Assembly (NCBI GenBank): GCA_026015225.1
Contig: JAOZGV010000126.1
Location: 1 to 17,114 of the forward strand
Length of the DNA stretch: 17,114 nucleotides
Origin: Candidatus Bathyarchaeota archaeon
GTDB lineage: Archaea; Thermoproteota; Bathyarchaeia; 40CM-2-53-6; RBG-13-38-9
Reading direction: 5' to 3'
Under the pieces are notes generated by a model. It searched no databases, was not told where the DNA came from, and worked only from the letters and a program-made list of their open reading frames with translations. How positions within the stretch are numbered: position 1 is the stretch's first letter; every line of letters starts with the position of its first letter. The position numbers were made by a program, and so were the translations under genes. Shown in pieces: positions 6,831-14,095 of the stretch.

Positions 6831-8087
6831 TTGCATAAATTTGCACACATGTCAGATGTACATTTAGGGGCTTTTAGAGAGCCAATTCTTCAAAAGCTTC
6901 AGTTAGATTGTTTTAAAAAAGCTATAGACGTGTGTATCTCTGAGTCTGTGGATTTCATTCTTATATGTGGGGATTTATTTCATGTAGGAATTCCAGATCT
7001 TGGAATAGTCAGAGAAGCTCTAAAGAGCATGAGAAAATTACAGGATCTAGGAATACCTATTTATGTGATATATGGGAGTCATGATTACACTCCTACCGGA
7101 ACGACCGTAATAGACATAATCGATACGGCTGGCGTGATAAAGAAGATCGTAAAAGGTGAAGTTATAGAAGGCAAATTAAAACTCGATTTTTTCAACGATC
7201 CGAAAACAGGGGTAAAACTTGTTGGTATTTCTGCAAGAAAGATTGGACTTGAACGCAAATATTACGAGATACTAGACAGAGAAAACCTTGAGAATGAAGA
7301 AGGCTTTAAGATATTTGCTTTTCATAGCGGACTTACTGAGCTGAAGCCAAAATTCCTCAGTCAGATAGAGAGCATTCCTATCTCATATCTACCTAAGGAT
7401 TTTAACTATTATGCTGGCGGTCATGTTCATGATAGATCTGTGAATACGCTGCCGGGGTATGATAGTGTAGTATTTCCAGGACCTTTAGGTGTTGGATTTG
7501 GTCGAGATCTCGAGTTCGCAGCTAAAGGAGAACAAAGAGGATTCTATATAGTAAGTTTTGATGAAAAAATCGAAAGTGTGGACTTTGTTGAAATAAAACC
7601 ATTCGAAGGAATTTATTTTGAGTATAATGTTTCTTTTAAGAATGCCTTGCAAGCTCAAAGAGAGCTTAAAGAGAAACTCGATAATATAAATGTAAATGAT
7701 AAAATTGTTGTCTTAAGGGTAAAAGGCGAACTCTCAGGTGGTAAGACTTCGGACATTAATTTCTCTAATATGAAAAGAGATCTTATCGATAGAGGAGCGA
7801 GCCACGTTCATCTGAATCGTTTTGGTCTTACTTCAAAAGAGTTTAAAGCAATTAAAGTAATGGATGAAGATATAAGCAGCATTGAGATTAGACTTTTAAA
7901 AGAGAATCTTGGAAAAATCAAAATTCAAAATGATTTCCTGAAAGGTGATAGGGGAGCTAAGAATGCAGTCGAGTTGCTAAGAATCTTAAGACAAGAGCAG
8001 AAACTGACCGAATCTAAAAAGGATTACGAAAAAAGAGTAACAAAACAAGCAATAGAGACCTTGCAACTAGGGGATACTTTTTATTGA
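6831..8087 (+). CDS. mre11: Mre11 nuclease (SbcD-type metallophosphoesterase)
   Basis: Mre11 is the Mn-dependent nuclease of the Mre11-Rad50 end-processing complex. The 418-residue protein shows the phosphoesterase motifs in order: SDVHLG (Asp9, His11), CGDLFH (Asp48), YGSHD (82-86), FHSG (His165) and GGHVH (His198, His200). The TTG start is required because residues HKFAHMSDVHLG form the first strand and metal motif; starting at Met7 would remove most of the strand. The fourth motif reads GSHD where the textbook form is GNH(D/E), replacing a metal-binding Asn by Ser. The C-terminal part (about 250-418) contains the capping domain and a lysine-rich helical tail where Rad50 would dock. Its stop overlaps the rad50 start. 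Confidence 0.95.
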   Translation: MHKFAHMSDVHLGAFREPILQKLQLDCFKKAIDVCISESVDFILICGDLFHVGIPDLGIVREALKSMRKLQDLGIPIYVIYGSHDYTPTGTTVIDIIDTAGVIKKIVKGEVIEGKLKLDFFNDPKTGVKLVGISARKIGLERKYYEILDRENLENEEGFKIFAFHSGLTELKPKFLSQIESIPISYLPKDFNYYAGGHVHDRSVNTLPGYDSVVFPGPLGVGFGRDLEFAAKGEQRGFYIVSFDEKIESVDFVEIKPFEGIYFEYNVSFKNALQAQRELKEKLDNINVNDKIVVLRVKGELSGGKTSDINFSNMKRDLIDRGASHVHLNRFGLTSKEFKAIKVMDEDISSIEIRLLKENLGKIKIQNDFLKGDRGAKNAVELLRILRQEQKLTESKKDYEKRVTKQAIETLQLGDTFY

Positions 8088-10105
8088 TTATTGATAGCTT
8101 GCTATTACAGAATATAAGAAGCTATAAAAATGCAGTAATCAATTTTCCATCTGGTACAACTCTATTCGAGGGAGATATAGGCTCAGGAAAATCAACAATA
8201 TTGATGGCAATTGAATTTGGACTATTTGGATTGGGTCCAGAGAAAGGCATTTCGTTGCTAAGGGCTGGAGAATCAGAAGGTAAAGTCGAGCTGAATTTCG
8301 AAATAGATGAGAAAAAATTCAAGATAGTACGTACCTTGATCAGAAAAGGCAATTCTGTTAACCAATCCCAAGGTTTACTTAGAACAGAAAAGGGAGTCTT
8401 TCATCTTTCACCTACTGAGATGAAAGAGAGAATACTTAACATTCTAAATTTTAACGAACCAATTAATCCAAAAGCTCAAAGTATAATTTATCGCTATGCA
8501 GTTTTCACACCACAAGAAGAGATGAAAACAATTCTGTTCTTGAGACCCGATTTGAGATTGCAGACTCTAAGGAAAGCATTTGGAATAGAAGACTACAAGA
8601 TCGCATCTGAGAATGCTACAAAAGCAGCTAGAGCGATAAACATCAGAATAAAAGAACTTGAATCAGCTGCGAGTGACCTTGAAGAAATCAAAAAAAAGAT
8701 AGATGAAAAGAAAAGCGAGGTAGAGCAAGAGATCGCTCAACATGATAAATCAGATAAAGAGGAGAATCGCTTAGAAAATGAATTCGATGTTGTAAAGGAA
8801 AGACTTGAGAAACTTCGTGAAGAGAAGATCAATTTAAGCAAGATAATCGGAGGTTTGCCACTGTTAGCCAAGAGTATTGAAGAGAAAAACCAACAACAGA
8901 TCGAGATAGGAGAAAAGATCAATTCCTATAAAAAAAAGATTGACGAATTAACCATGAAGATAAAAGAACTAGATGCGGTGAAGAAACCTACTGAAAAAAC
9001 AGAATCCGAATTGAATTTTGAGATAGAAGAAATTGAGAAAGAAGAGAAACAGCTCAGAAAGATTGAAACTGAGATAAAAGCGAAGTTATCTGATTATAAA
9101 TCAGTTGAGGAGAAGAAGAGATGTCCGACGTGCGATAGAGAAATTGATCCACAGTTTTTCAAACAAAAAATCGAATCAAAAATTAGCGAGATGAATGAAA
9201 CCTCATCGAGAGTAGAAAACTGCACAAAAAGATTGGAAGAATTAAAAAAAATTCTAAAAAAAATACAACAATATGATCGTGTATCAGAAAGATTGGGGAT
9301 TTACAAAGAACAAATTAAAAATAATGAGGAAGAAGTGAAATCAGGTAAAGATCGGATAAGTATCCTGAAAAATGAGATAACTGAATCTGAGAAAAGGCTA
9401 GAAAGTACAAAAGAAGAAAAAATTAAACTTGATAGGATTTCAGAGAATGTACGAAAAATCGAAGCAGAAATACAAAAGTTCGAAGCCCAAATTAAACGGG
9501 TAAGAGACCAAATAATAAAAGCAAAGACAAGAATTGCAGATCTAAAAAAAGAGATCCTAGAATACAAAGAACAAGTTAATAAAAAAGAAGGGCAGAGAAG
9601 AAAAGCAACATCATTGAACGATTTTTATATCTGGCTAGAAGATTTCTTCATTAAAACCTTAGATACGATCGAAAAACATGTTATGATGAACATAAACCAG
9701 GATCTAAATCAAAATTTTCAGAAATGGTTCAATATGCTTGTAGAAGATCCAAGTAAAGAGGCAAGAATTGATGAAGATTTCACTCCGATCATTGAGCAAG
9801 ATGGATATGAGCAGGATCTCTACTATTTGAGCGGTGGGGAAAAGACAAGTATAGCATTTGCATATCGTGTTGCTCTAAATGATGTTGTGCGTAAAGTATC
9901 GACAGGCATGAAATCAAACCTCTTAATATTGGATGAGCCTACTGACGGTTTGAGCAAGGAACAACTCTCCAGAGTCAGAGAGATTCTTGATGAACTTTAC
10001 TGTCCTCAAATAATCATAGTTTCCCACGAAAAAGAGTTAGAGAGTTTTGCGGATCAAATTTTCAGAGTTAGCAAAACAGAGGGAGAATCCAAGATTATAA
10101 CTTAG
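8084..10105 (+). CDS. rad50: Rad50 ATPase (SMC-like, zinc hook)
   Basis: Rad50 is the ABC-type ATPase that bridges DNA ends and controls Mre11. The 673-residue protein has Walker A GDIGSGKS (30-37), a Q-loop region FTPQEEM (141-147), long charged coiled-coil arms (about 175-505) with a zinc hook CPTC at 347-350, the signature LSGGEK (582-587), Walker B LLILDEP (613-619) and the switch His648 in IVSHEKE. It is shorter than the roughly 850-900 residues I expect for archaeal Rad50; the missing length is in the coiled coil, so the arms are short. Start is TTG at 8084, overlapping the mre11 stop as TTGA, with AGGGGAT about ten bases upstream. It ends the repair block. Confidence 0.95.
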   Translation: MIIDSLLLQNIRSYKNAVINFPSGTTLFEGDIGSGKSTILMAIEFGLFGLGPEKGISLLRAGESEGKVELNFEIDEKKFKIVRTLIRKGNSVNQSQGLLRTEKGVFHLSPTEMKERILNILNFNEPINPKAQSIIYRYAVFTPQEEMKTILFLRPDLRLQTLRKAFGIEDYKIASENATKAARAINIRIKELESAASDLEEIKKKIDEKKSEVEQEIAQHDKSDKEENRLENEFDVVKERLEKLREEKINLSKIIGGLPLLAKSIEEKNQQQIEIGEKINSYKKKIDELTMKIKELDAVKKPTEKTESELNFEIEEIEKEEKQLRKIETEIKAKLSDYKSVEEKKRCPTCDREIDPQFFKQKIESKISEMNETSSRVENCTKRLEELKKILKKIQQYDRVSERLGIYKEQIKNNEEEVKSGKDRISILKNEITESEKRLESTKEEKIKLDRISENVRKIEAEIQKFEAQIKRVRDQIIKAKTRIADLKKEILEYKEQVNKKEGQRRKATSLNDFYIWLEDFFIKTLDTIEKHVMMNINQDLNQNFQKWFNMLVEDPSKEARIDEDFTPIIEQDGYEQDLYYLSGGEKTSIAFAYRVALNDVVRKVSTGMKSNLLILDEPTDGLSKEQLSRVREILDELYCPQIIIVSHEKELESFADQIFRVSKTEGESKIIT

Positions 10106-10210
10106 ATTATGGCGCGCGTTATCTTATGATGAACTCTTGAATTTCAATTAAAGGTGACAAAAGTATCAAAAAAAGTAACGTTTTAGTTATTTTTTATCTC
10201 GTCGTCGTCG

Positions 10211-10224
10211 GGTATATTGGTACG
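10211..10224 (+). repeat. TTGGTGCG core element, copy 3 (variant)
   Basis: GGTATATTGGTACG, one substitution in the octamer, sits between a CGT triplet tract and a CA dinucleotide tract, about 105 bases after rad50. Confidence 0.6.
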
Positions 10225-10258
10225 CACACACACAGAATAACGTAACGCATCTCATCTC

Positions 10259-10360
10259 ATGACGGAAGAAGATAAAGGAAGACGTTATCTAGACTCGATA
10301 CCTGAAACTATCAGAGTGATCCTTAGTGAATACCTATCAAGAATCGAGAAAATTGAATAA
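10259..10360 (+). CDS. Possible 33-residue small protein
   Basis: ATG at 10259 opens MTEEDKGRRYLDSIPETIRV then ILSEYLSRIEKIE, ending at TAA (10358-10360). The second half would form an amphipathic helix and the composition looks protein-like. The ATG lies inside a CTCATCTCATGA block that also occurs at 12762-12777, where the frame closes at once (ATGAGGTAA). The start is therefore part of a dispersed repeat, and the ORF may be fortuitous. No ribosome binding site is evident. Confidence 0.25.
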   Translation: MTEEDKGRRYLDSIPETIRVILSEYLSRIEKIE

Positions 10361-10485
10361 ATCCGACAAATTCAAACCAATTAATAATCAAATTAGCGCA
10401 TGCTCCAAGTTTTAATCGAATTTGTATGAGAAATATCAATTTTAAATAAAATGATGAAAGGTATGATATATACTATTATTCTTAA

Positions 10486-11325
10486 ATGGTGGATTCAAAT
10501 TTGAAGAAATTAAGAATATTTATTCCGATTTTATTAACTATTGTTTTAGCTCTCTCAATCATTGTAAATATTAGTGCACAAAAATCTGCCGGTTACTATA
10601 TCGTCATCGAATGGAACGGTGAGTTATCGAAAGTTACTCCAGATGGTACTGTGACACTGATAGCCAGCGGTCTATCTGGTCCCAGTGGCTTAGCAATTGA
10701 CGGTTCAGGAAACTATATCGTTACTGAGGCGTCTAGCGGCGAGTTATCGAAAGTTACTCCAGATGGTACTGTGACACTGATAGCAAGCGGTCTATCTACT
10801 CCCTCTAGCGTAGCTATTGACGGTTTTGGAAACTACATCGTCACCGAGTATACTAGCGGTGAGTTATCGAAAGTTGAGCCAGATGGTACTGTAACCCTGA
10901 TAACCGGCGGCCTCTCTGGTCCCAATGGCTTAGCAATTGACGGTTCAGGAAACTATATCGTTACTGAGTGGCATAGCGATGAGTTATCGAAAGTTACTCC
11001 AGATGGTACTGTAACCTTGATAGCCAGCGGTCTCTCTAGTCCCAATAGTGTAGCAATTGACGGTTCAGGAAACTACATCGTTCCCGTGGTTGCAGGGGAT
11101 TATGGGTTAGTGAAAGTCACTCCAGATGGTACTGTAACTACAATAATTCATACCCCTCTAATATATTATCCCATCGATGTAGTAATAGTCCCAGAAACAA
11201 ATCCTGTTGGTGGCATCTATGCACCTACAGAAAAACTCATAATTTTAATTCCTTACATTGCATTAGTCGGACTCATCGGAGCTGTATCAACGATCTTTGC
11301 CATTAGAAGATGGCGTAAAGACTAA
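10486..11325 (+). CDS. Secreted/surface NHL-like beta-propeller protein with PVGG C-terminal anchor
   Basis: The 279-residue protein has an N-terminal signal or anchor helix (KKLRIFIPILLTIVLALSII, residues 7-26), then four near-identical 40-residue repeats and a partial fifth. Each repeat has the pattern NYIVTE..SGELSKV.PDGTV, TLIASGLS.P and AIDGSG, as in NHL or Vgb/SMP-30-like propellers. The C-terminus reads NPVGGIYAP, then a hydrophobic helix and the basic end RRWRKD, which places the repeats outside the cell. Five blades is few for a closed propeller, so it may oligomerise or have lost repeats. The C-terminal block is shared with the gene at 12859-14079. Ligand unknown; homologous folds bind sugars, peptides or cofactors. 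Confidence 0.8.
   Translation: MVDSNLKKLRIFIPILLTIVLALSIIVNISAQKSAGYYIVIEWNGELSKVTPDGTVTLIASGLSGPSGLAIDGSGNYIVTEASSGELSKVTPDGTVTLIASGLSTPSSVAIDGFGNYIVTEYTSGELSKVEPDGTVTLITGGLSGPNGLAIDGSGNYIVTEWHSDELSKVTPDGTVTLIASGLSSPNSVAIDGSGNYIVPVVAGDYGLVKVTPDGTVTTIIHTPLIYYPIDVVIVPETNPVGGIYAPTEKLIILIPYIALVGLIGAVSTIFAIRRWRKD
10621..11100 (+). repeat. Four tandem 120-bp units inside the propeller gene
   Basis: The sequence GAGTTATCGAAAGTT recurs at 10621, 10741, 10861 and 10981, exactly 120 bases apart, and the rest of each unit is nearly identical. Silent sites are also largely shared, which implies recent duplication or gene conversion rather than old, selection-maintained protein repeats. Confidence 0.85.
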
Positions 11326-11362
11326 TTCCATCTTTCCATCTTTTTAGTATATTGATACATTT

Positions 11363-11379
11363 AGCGCGCGCGCTTTTTT
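11363..11379 (+). terminator. Palindromic GC tract with T run after the propeller gene
   Basis: The perfect 12-base palindrome AGCGCGCGCGCT (11363-11374) runs straight into six Ts, 38 bases after the stop. It could end transcription. It is also one of several alternating CG tracts in the window and may have another role. Confidence 0.4.
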
Positions 11380-11441
11380 AGAATGCGCGGGAAATAAGCT
11401 ATTAAGAACAATAACTAAAGTAAAACTTCTGACGAGAAAAA

Positions 11442-11867
11442 ATGAATGTTAAGGCTAATAGAAAAGTTTTGATTTTCGGATTTGTTGTTTTTGTTTTTAT
11501 TATTTGGATAATCCAAAATCCAATAGGAAAGTTTGGATACCATGGTTTTGGATACACTGTTTATAGTGCGATACCCATTCCATATTTTGATTTAAAGATT
11601 GGGCCTGAAGGTATCCCACAAATAAGAGAAAAATCTCACTTCGTTTCATTTAATGAAGTGAACGAGTATATAGGGAGCCTGAGACAAGATTACGACATTA
11701 CTCTCATAATCGGAACAGGATATGAGGATATGGTGAATATTGACGAAAAGATTCTGGAATCAAATTCTAACGTAATCGTCTTAAAGACTCCAGAGGCCAT
11801 CGAAAAGTATAACGAGCTAAAAGATGAGGGAAGAAAGGTTGCTATTATACTTCACTCAACTTGCTGA
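11442..11867 (+). CDS. Membrane-anchored Mth938-domain-like protein
   Basis: The 141-residue protein has one N-terminal transmembrane helix (about 9-25, KVLIFGFVVFVFIIWII) and a C-terminal alpha/beta domain. Its motifs LIIGTGYEDMV (88-98), VIVLKTPEAIEKYNEL (111-126) and the final ILHSTC match the Mth938/DUF498 (AAMDC) family, whose usual ending is HLTC. Family function is poorly known. The family domain is normally soluble and about 110-125 residues long; here the conserved N-terminal part of the domain is reduced and replaced by the helix and a short linker (GYTVYSAIPIPYFDL). The orientation of the helix is not clear. It follows the propeller gene but is separated from it by a terminator-like palindrome. 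Confidence 0.7.
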   Translation: MNVKANRKVLIFGFVVFVFIIWIIQNPIGKFGYHGFGYTVYSAIPIPYFDLKIGPEGIPQIREKSHFVSFNEVNEYIGSLRQDYDITLIIGTGYEDMVNIDEKILESNSNVIVLKTPEAIEKYNELKDEGRKVAIILHSTC

Positions 11868-12120
11868 ATTTTTCGATGGGCTTCGTGAACTCTCATTCGT
11901 TATTACTTATTCGGTGCTAGCGCGCACTTTGAGAAGAATTAGCCAGCGCCAATACATAATGCACAAATCTCAATCGAAACATATACTGAAAATTAGAATC
12001 GAATAGCCCTAAGTATTCTGGATAGTAGCGCGCGCGCGTTTAGAAACTGCATAATTTTGTTAGATGTATAGAGCGTAGCTCGCGCATCAACCCGAAATTA
12101 GAGTCCAATTCTTGGTATCA
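11868..12120. other. Intergenic region between convergent genes
   Basis: 253 bases between the 3' ends of the genes at 11442-11867 (+) and 12121-12315 (-). It holds two alternating Pu-Py tracts, GCGCGCAC at 11920-11927 and GCGCGCGCGCG at 12028-12038, plus a GAGCGTAGCTCGCGC stretch near 12071-12085. I see no convincing gene. Confidence 0.5.
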
Positions 12121-12315
12121 TTAAACTAGTATGCCTTTAGCCTTGAGTGCCCCTTTTATTTTCTCCACCTCGGCCCTGAGCTCTCTAACCTCTCGGACCA
12201 AGTCACCCAGGCCAGTCGGCGTGGCAGGCTTAGAGGGGATTTCAGGCCCCAGATCTGGGATTCCTCTTTCTTTTCTATGGATGATGTCTTCAGGTTTGTA
12301 TACCTCGCCCAACAA
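12121..12315 (-). CDS. Small GC-rich hypothetical protein with C-terminal coiled coil
   Basis: A 64-residue ORF starts at TTG (12313-12315, or the adjacent TTG at 12316-12318). It has a Pro-rich N-terminal half (MLGEVYKPEDIIHRKERGIP, then DLGPEIPSKPATPTGLGD) and an amphipathic helix LVREVRELRAEVEKIKGALK. Third codon positions and overall base composition are clearly richer in G+C than the neighbouring genes, so this may be an acquired gene or the surviving 3' part of one. A TATA-like CTAAATATTTG (reverse strand, about 12343-12353) is at the right distance for a leaderless start. I do not recognise the family. Confidence 0.5.
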   Translation of the reverse strand: MLGEVYKPEDIIHRKERGIPDLGPEIPSKPATPTGLGDLVREVRELRAEVEKIKGALKAKGILV

Positions 12316-12404
12316 TTATCACCAGCATACTCTATCGAATCCAAATATTTAGGTCAATCGATCAACTTGATAGCGCGCGCAATTCACCCCATCCTAAATA
12401 CACC

Positions 12405-12680
12405 TTTCACCCCTACTCTCACCTACCTCTTCATCCTCACCCTCATTCTCATACTCTTTTCATACTCAATTAAGCCCAATTTAGCATATTTAGCACCCTC
12501 ACCCTCATACCGAGTACTAGTAGGGGCAGGTGAGCATGAGTGTTAGTATTTTTAGGAATAGGACATTTTTAGATGTAGAGTATTTTTAGTATTAGAGTAT
12601 TTTTAGGATAGGGTATTAGTATTTGGGGTTATTTGGGTATTAGTATTGTTATTTAGTGTGTGTGTGATATACTTGGTGCG
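12405..12680. mobile_element. MITE-like intergenic repeat, copy B
   Basis: Homologous to 231-525 through the pyrimidine-rich start, the ATTAAGCCCAATTTAGCATA block, GAGTACTAGTAGGGGCAGGT, iterated GTATTTTTAG and GGGTATTAGTATT units, and the final (GT)n tract plus core. The right end matches copy A. At the left end the core-like inverted repeat of copy A is absent, and an alternating CG tract lies about 25 bases away instead. The copies have diverged by substitutions and short indels, so the duplication is not recent. Confidence 0.5.
12666..12680 (+). repeat. TTGGTGCG core element, copy 4, in a GT/CA hairpin
   Basis: GATATACTTGGTGCG lies between TGTGTGTG (12657-12664) and CACACACA (12681-12688). 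The flanks are perfectly complementary over eight bases, leaving the core in a 16-base loop. Confidence 0.75.
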
Positions 12681-12858
12681 CACACACATACATTTCGCTA
12701 ATACGGTTGATACTAGAAGGGGTTAGAGGAATTAATGGGCGCACACACAATATACGTAACTCCAACTCATCTCATGAGGTAATTATCTAAAGGAAGAATA
12801 GGAAGGAGATAAAGGAAGAAAATATTAGAAAAGTTACAAATAATTAAAAAAAGACTGC

Positions 12859-14079
12859 TTAGGCCTTACGCCATTTCCTTACGACAAGAATCGTTGAAAA
12901 GACTGCGATAAGGCCGATTAAGGCTAGGTAATGCGCTAGAATCGCGATCTTGTTTATATGCGTATAGTATCCCCCAACTGGAGGAGTATCGGAATACCTC
13001 AAGAGGAAGCTATTGTCTGGATTGGCTCCATATCTAGTATAACCCGCAACATATATGTCCGAGCCTACGGCCACCCCGGAGGCACGATCTATATATCCCG
13101 AGTCCCATGTCCTCGACCACTTAAGATTTCCATCCGGATCATATTTCAAAAGGAAAGCATCACTGGTGAGCCCAGATCTGTTATAGCCAGCTACGTATAT
13201 ATCCGAGCCTACCGCCACGCTATGCGCCTCATCATCATCTCCTGAGTCCCAGAATCTTTCCCATAAAAGATTTCCATCTGAATCAAATTTCAAGAGGAAG
13301 CTATTGTCTGGATTGGCTCCATATCTAGTATCACCAGCTACGTATATATCCGAGCCTACCGCCACGCTTTTTGCCTCATCATCATCTCCTGAGTCCCATA
13401 TCCTAGACCACTTGAGATTCCCGTCTGAATCGAATTTCAAAAGGAAAGCATCTGAGGTAGTTACAGAATAGTTATAACCAGTTACGTATATATCCGAGCC
13501 TACAGCCACACCGAAAGCATAATCATCATCTCCCGAGTCCCATTTTCTCGACCACTTAAAAATTCCCTCTGTATCATATTTCAAAAGGAAAGCATTTGTG
13601 GTGGTTCCAGTACTGTTATAACCAGCTACGTATATATCCGAGCCTACAGCCACACCGAAAGCATAATCATCATCTCCCGAGTCCCATTTTCTCGACCACT
13701 TGAGATTCCCGTCTGAATCGTATTTCAAAAGGAAAGCATCATAAGGGTAGTCACCGTTATAACCAGCTACATATATATCCGAGCCTACAGCCACGCCTCG
13801 TGTAAGATCATCATCTCCTGAGTCCCATTTTCTTGACCACTTGAAATTCCCATCTGGATCATATTTCAAGAGGAAAGCATCTGCAGTAAGTTCAGAATAG
13901 TTATAACCAGCTACGTATATATCCGAGCCTACAGCCACACCGTAAGCATGATCATCATATCCCGAGTCCCATGTTCTAGACCAGATTAATGTTTGTTGAA
14001 CCTCGGCCAGCACGTACGCTAGGGATAAGCTCAATAGAAGGATTGCCAGAAATACTGCCATATGCCTATTATGCTTCAA
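12859..14079 (-). CDS. Secreted SBBP-type beta-propeller protein with PVGG C-terminal anchor
   Basis: The 406-residue protein starts with a signal peptide (KHNRHMAVFLAILLLSLSLA, residues 2-21), then seven repeats of 47-51 residues. Each repeat has the pattern W.R.WDSGDDD.A.GVAVG, SDIYVAGYN and DAFLLKYD.DGN, which fits SBBP-type propeller repeats; seven copies suit a closed seven-bladed propeller. The acidic WDSGDDD turns could bind metal. The end, PPVGGYY, hydrophobic helix, RKWRKA, parallels the gene at 10486-11325. Start is TTG at 14079, preferred over ATG at 14061 because it supplies the basic n-region and is conserved in the paralogue at 1-45. It is probably cell-surface and of unknown ligand. 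Function of the family is unknown to me. Confidence 0.8.
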   Translation of the reverse strand: MKHNRHMAVFLAILLLSLSLAYVLAEVQQTLIWSRTWDSGYDDHAYGVAVGSDIYVAGYNYSELTADAFLLKYDPDGNFKWSRKWDSGDDDLTRGVAVGSDIYVAGYNGDYPYDAFLLKYDSDGNLKWSRKWDSGDDDYAFGVAVGSDIYVAGYNSTGTTTNAFLLKYDTEGIFKWSRKWDSGDDDYAFGVAVGSDIYVTGYNYSVTTSDAFLLKFDSDGNLKWSRIWDSGDDDEAKSVAVGSDIYVAGDTRYGANPDNSFLLKFDSDGNLLWERFWDSGDDDEAHSVAVGSDIYVAGYNRSGLTSDAFLLKYDPDGNLKWSRTWDSGYIDRASGVAVGSDIYVAGYTRYGANPDNSFLLRYSDTPPVGGYYTHINKIAILAHYLALIGLIAVFSTILVVRKWRKA

Positions 14080-14095
14080 GAGAATACACTCGATC

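Larger units (their letters stand above)
10106..10485. other. Intergenic region after rad50
   Basis: 380 bases. In order it holds a GCGCGCG tract (10112-10118), a T-rich stretch at 10180-10197 that may end the operon transcript, a CGT triplet tract (10199-10210), a core element (10211-10224) followed by a CA tract (10225-10233), and a CTCATCTCATGA block with GATAAAGGAAGA (10271-10282) that recurs at 12750-12820. A tiny ORF (10259-10360) and an AT-rich promoter-like stretch at 10441-10480 precede the next gene. Confidence 0.6.
12316..12858. other. Non-coding region downstream of the SBBP gene
   Basis: 543 bases. In order: a GCGCGCGC tract (12373-12380), the second copy of the long intergenic repeat (12405-12680), a core element in a hairpin (12656-12688), a second GCGCACACACA tract near 12719-12729, a CTCATCTCATGA block shared with 10250-10261, and two copies of a TAAAGGAAGAA purine module (12788-12820) shared with 10271-10282 and, inverted, with 161-181 and 14194-14214. 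No convincing gene. Confidence 0.6.

Noticed and set aside
10621..11100. Regularly spaced repeats that might suggest a CRISPR array
   Set aside because: The units are 120 bases, contiguous, in frame and encode protein repeats; there are no distinct spacers.
11824..12006. 60-codon frame on + after the Mth938-like gene
   Set aside because: It overlaps the end of that gene in another frame, has no promoter or ribosome binding site, and crosses a GCGCGC tract.
12131..12546. Two + strand frames opposite the GC-rich small ORF and into the repeat
   Set aside because: They are antisense to the better helical ORF or run into the pyrimidine-rich repeat, which gives low-complexity translation.
12958..13245. 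95-codon frame on + within the SBBP gene
   Set aside because: It is the antisense shadow of regular SBBP repeats.
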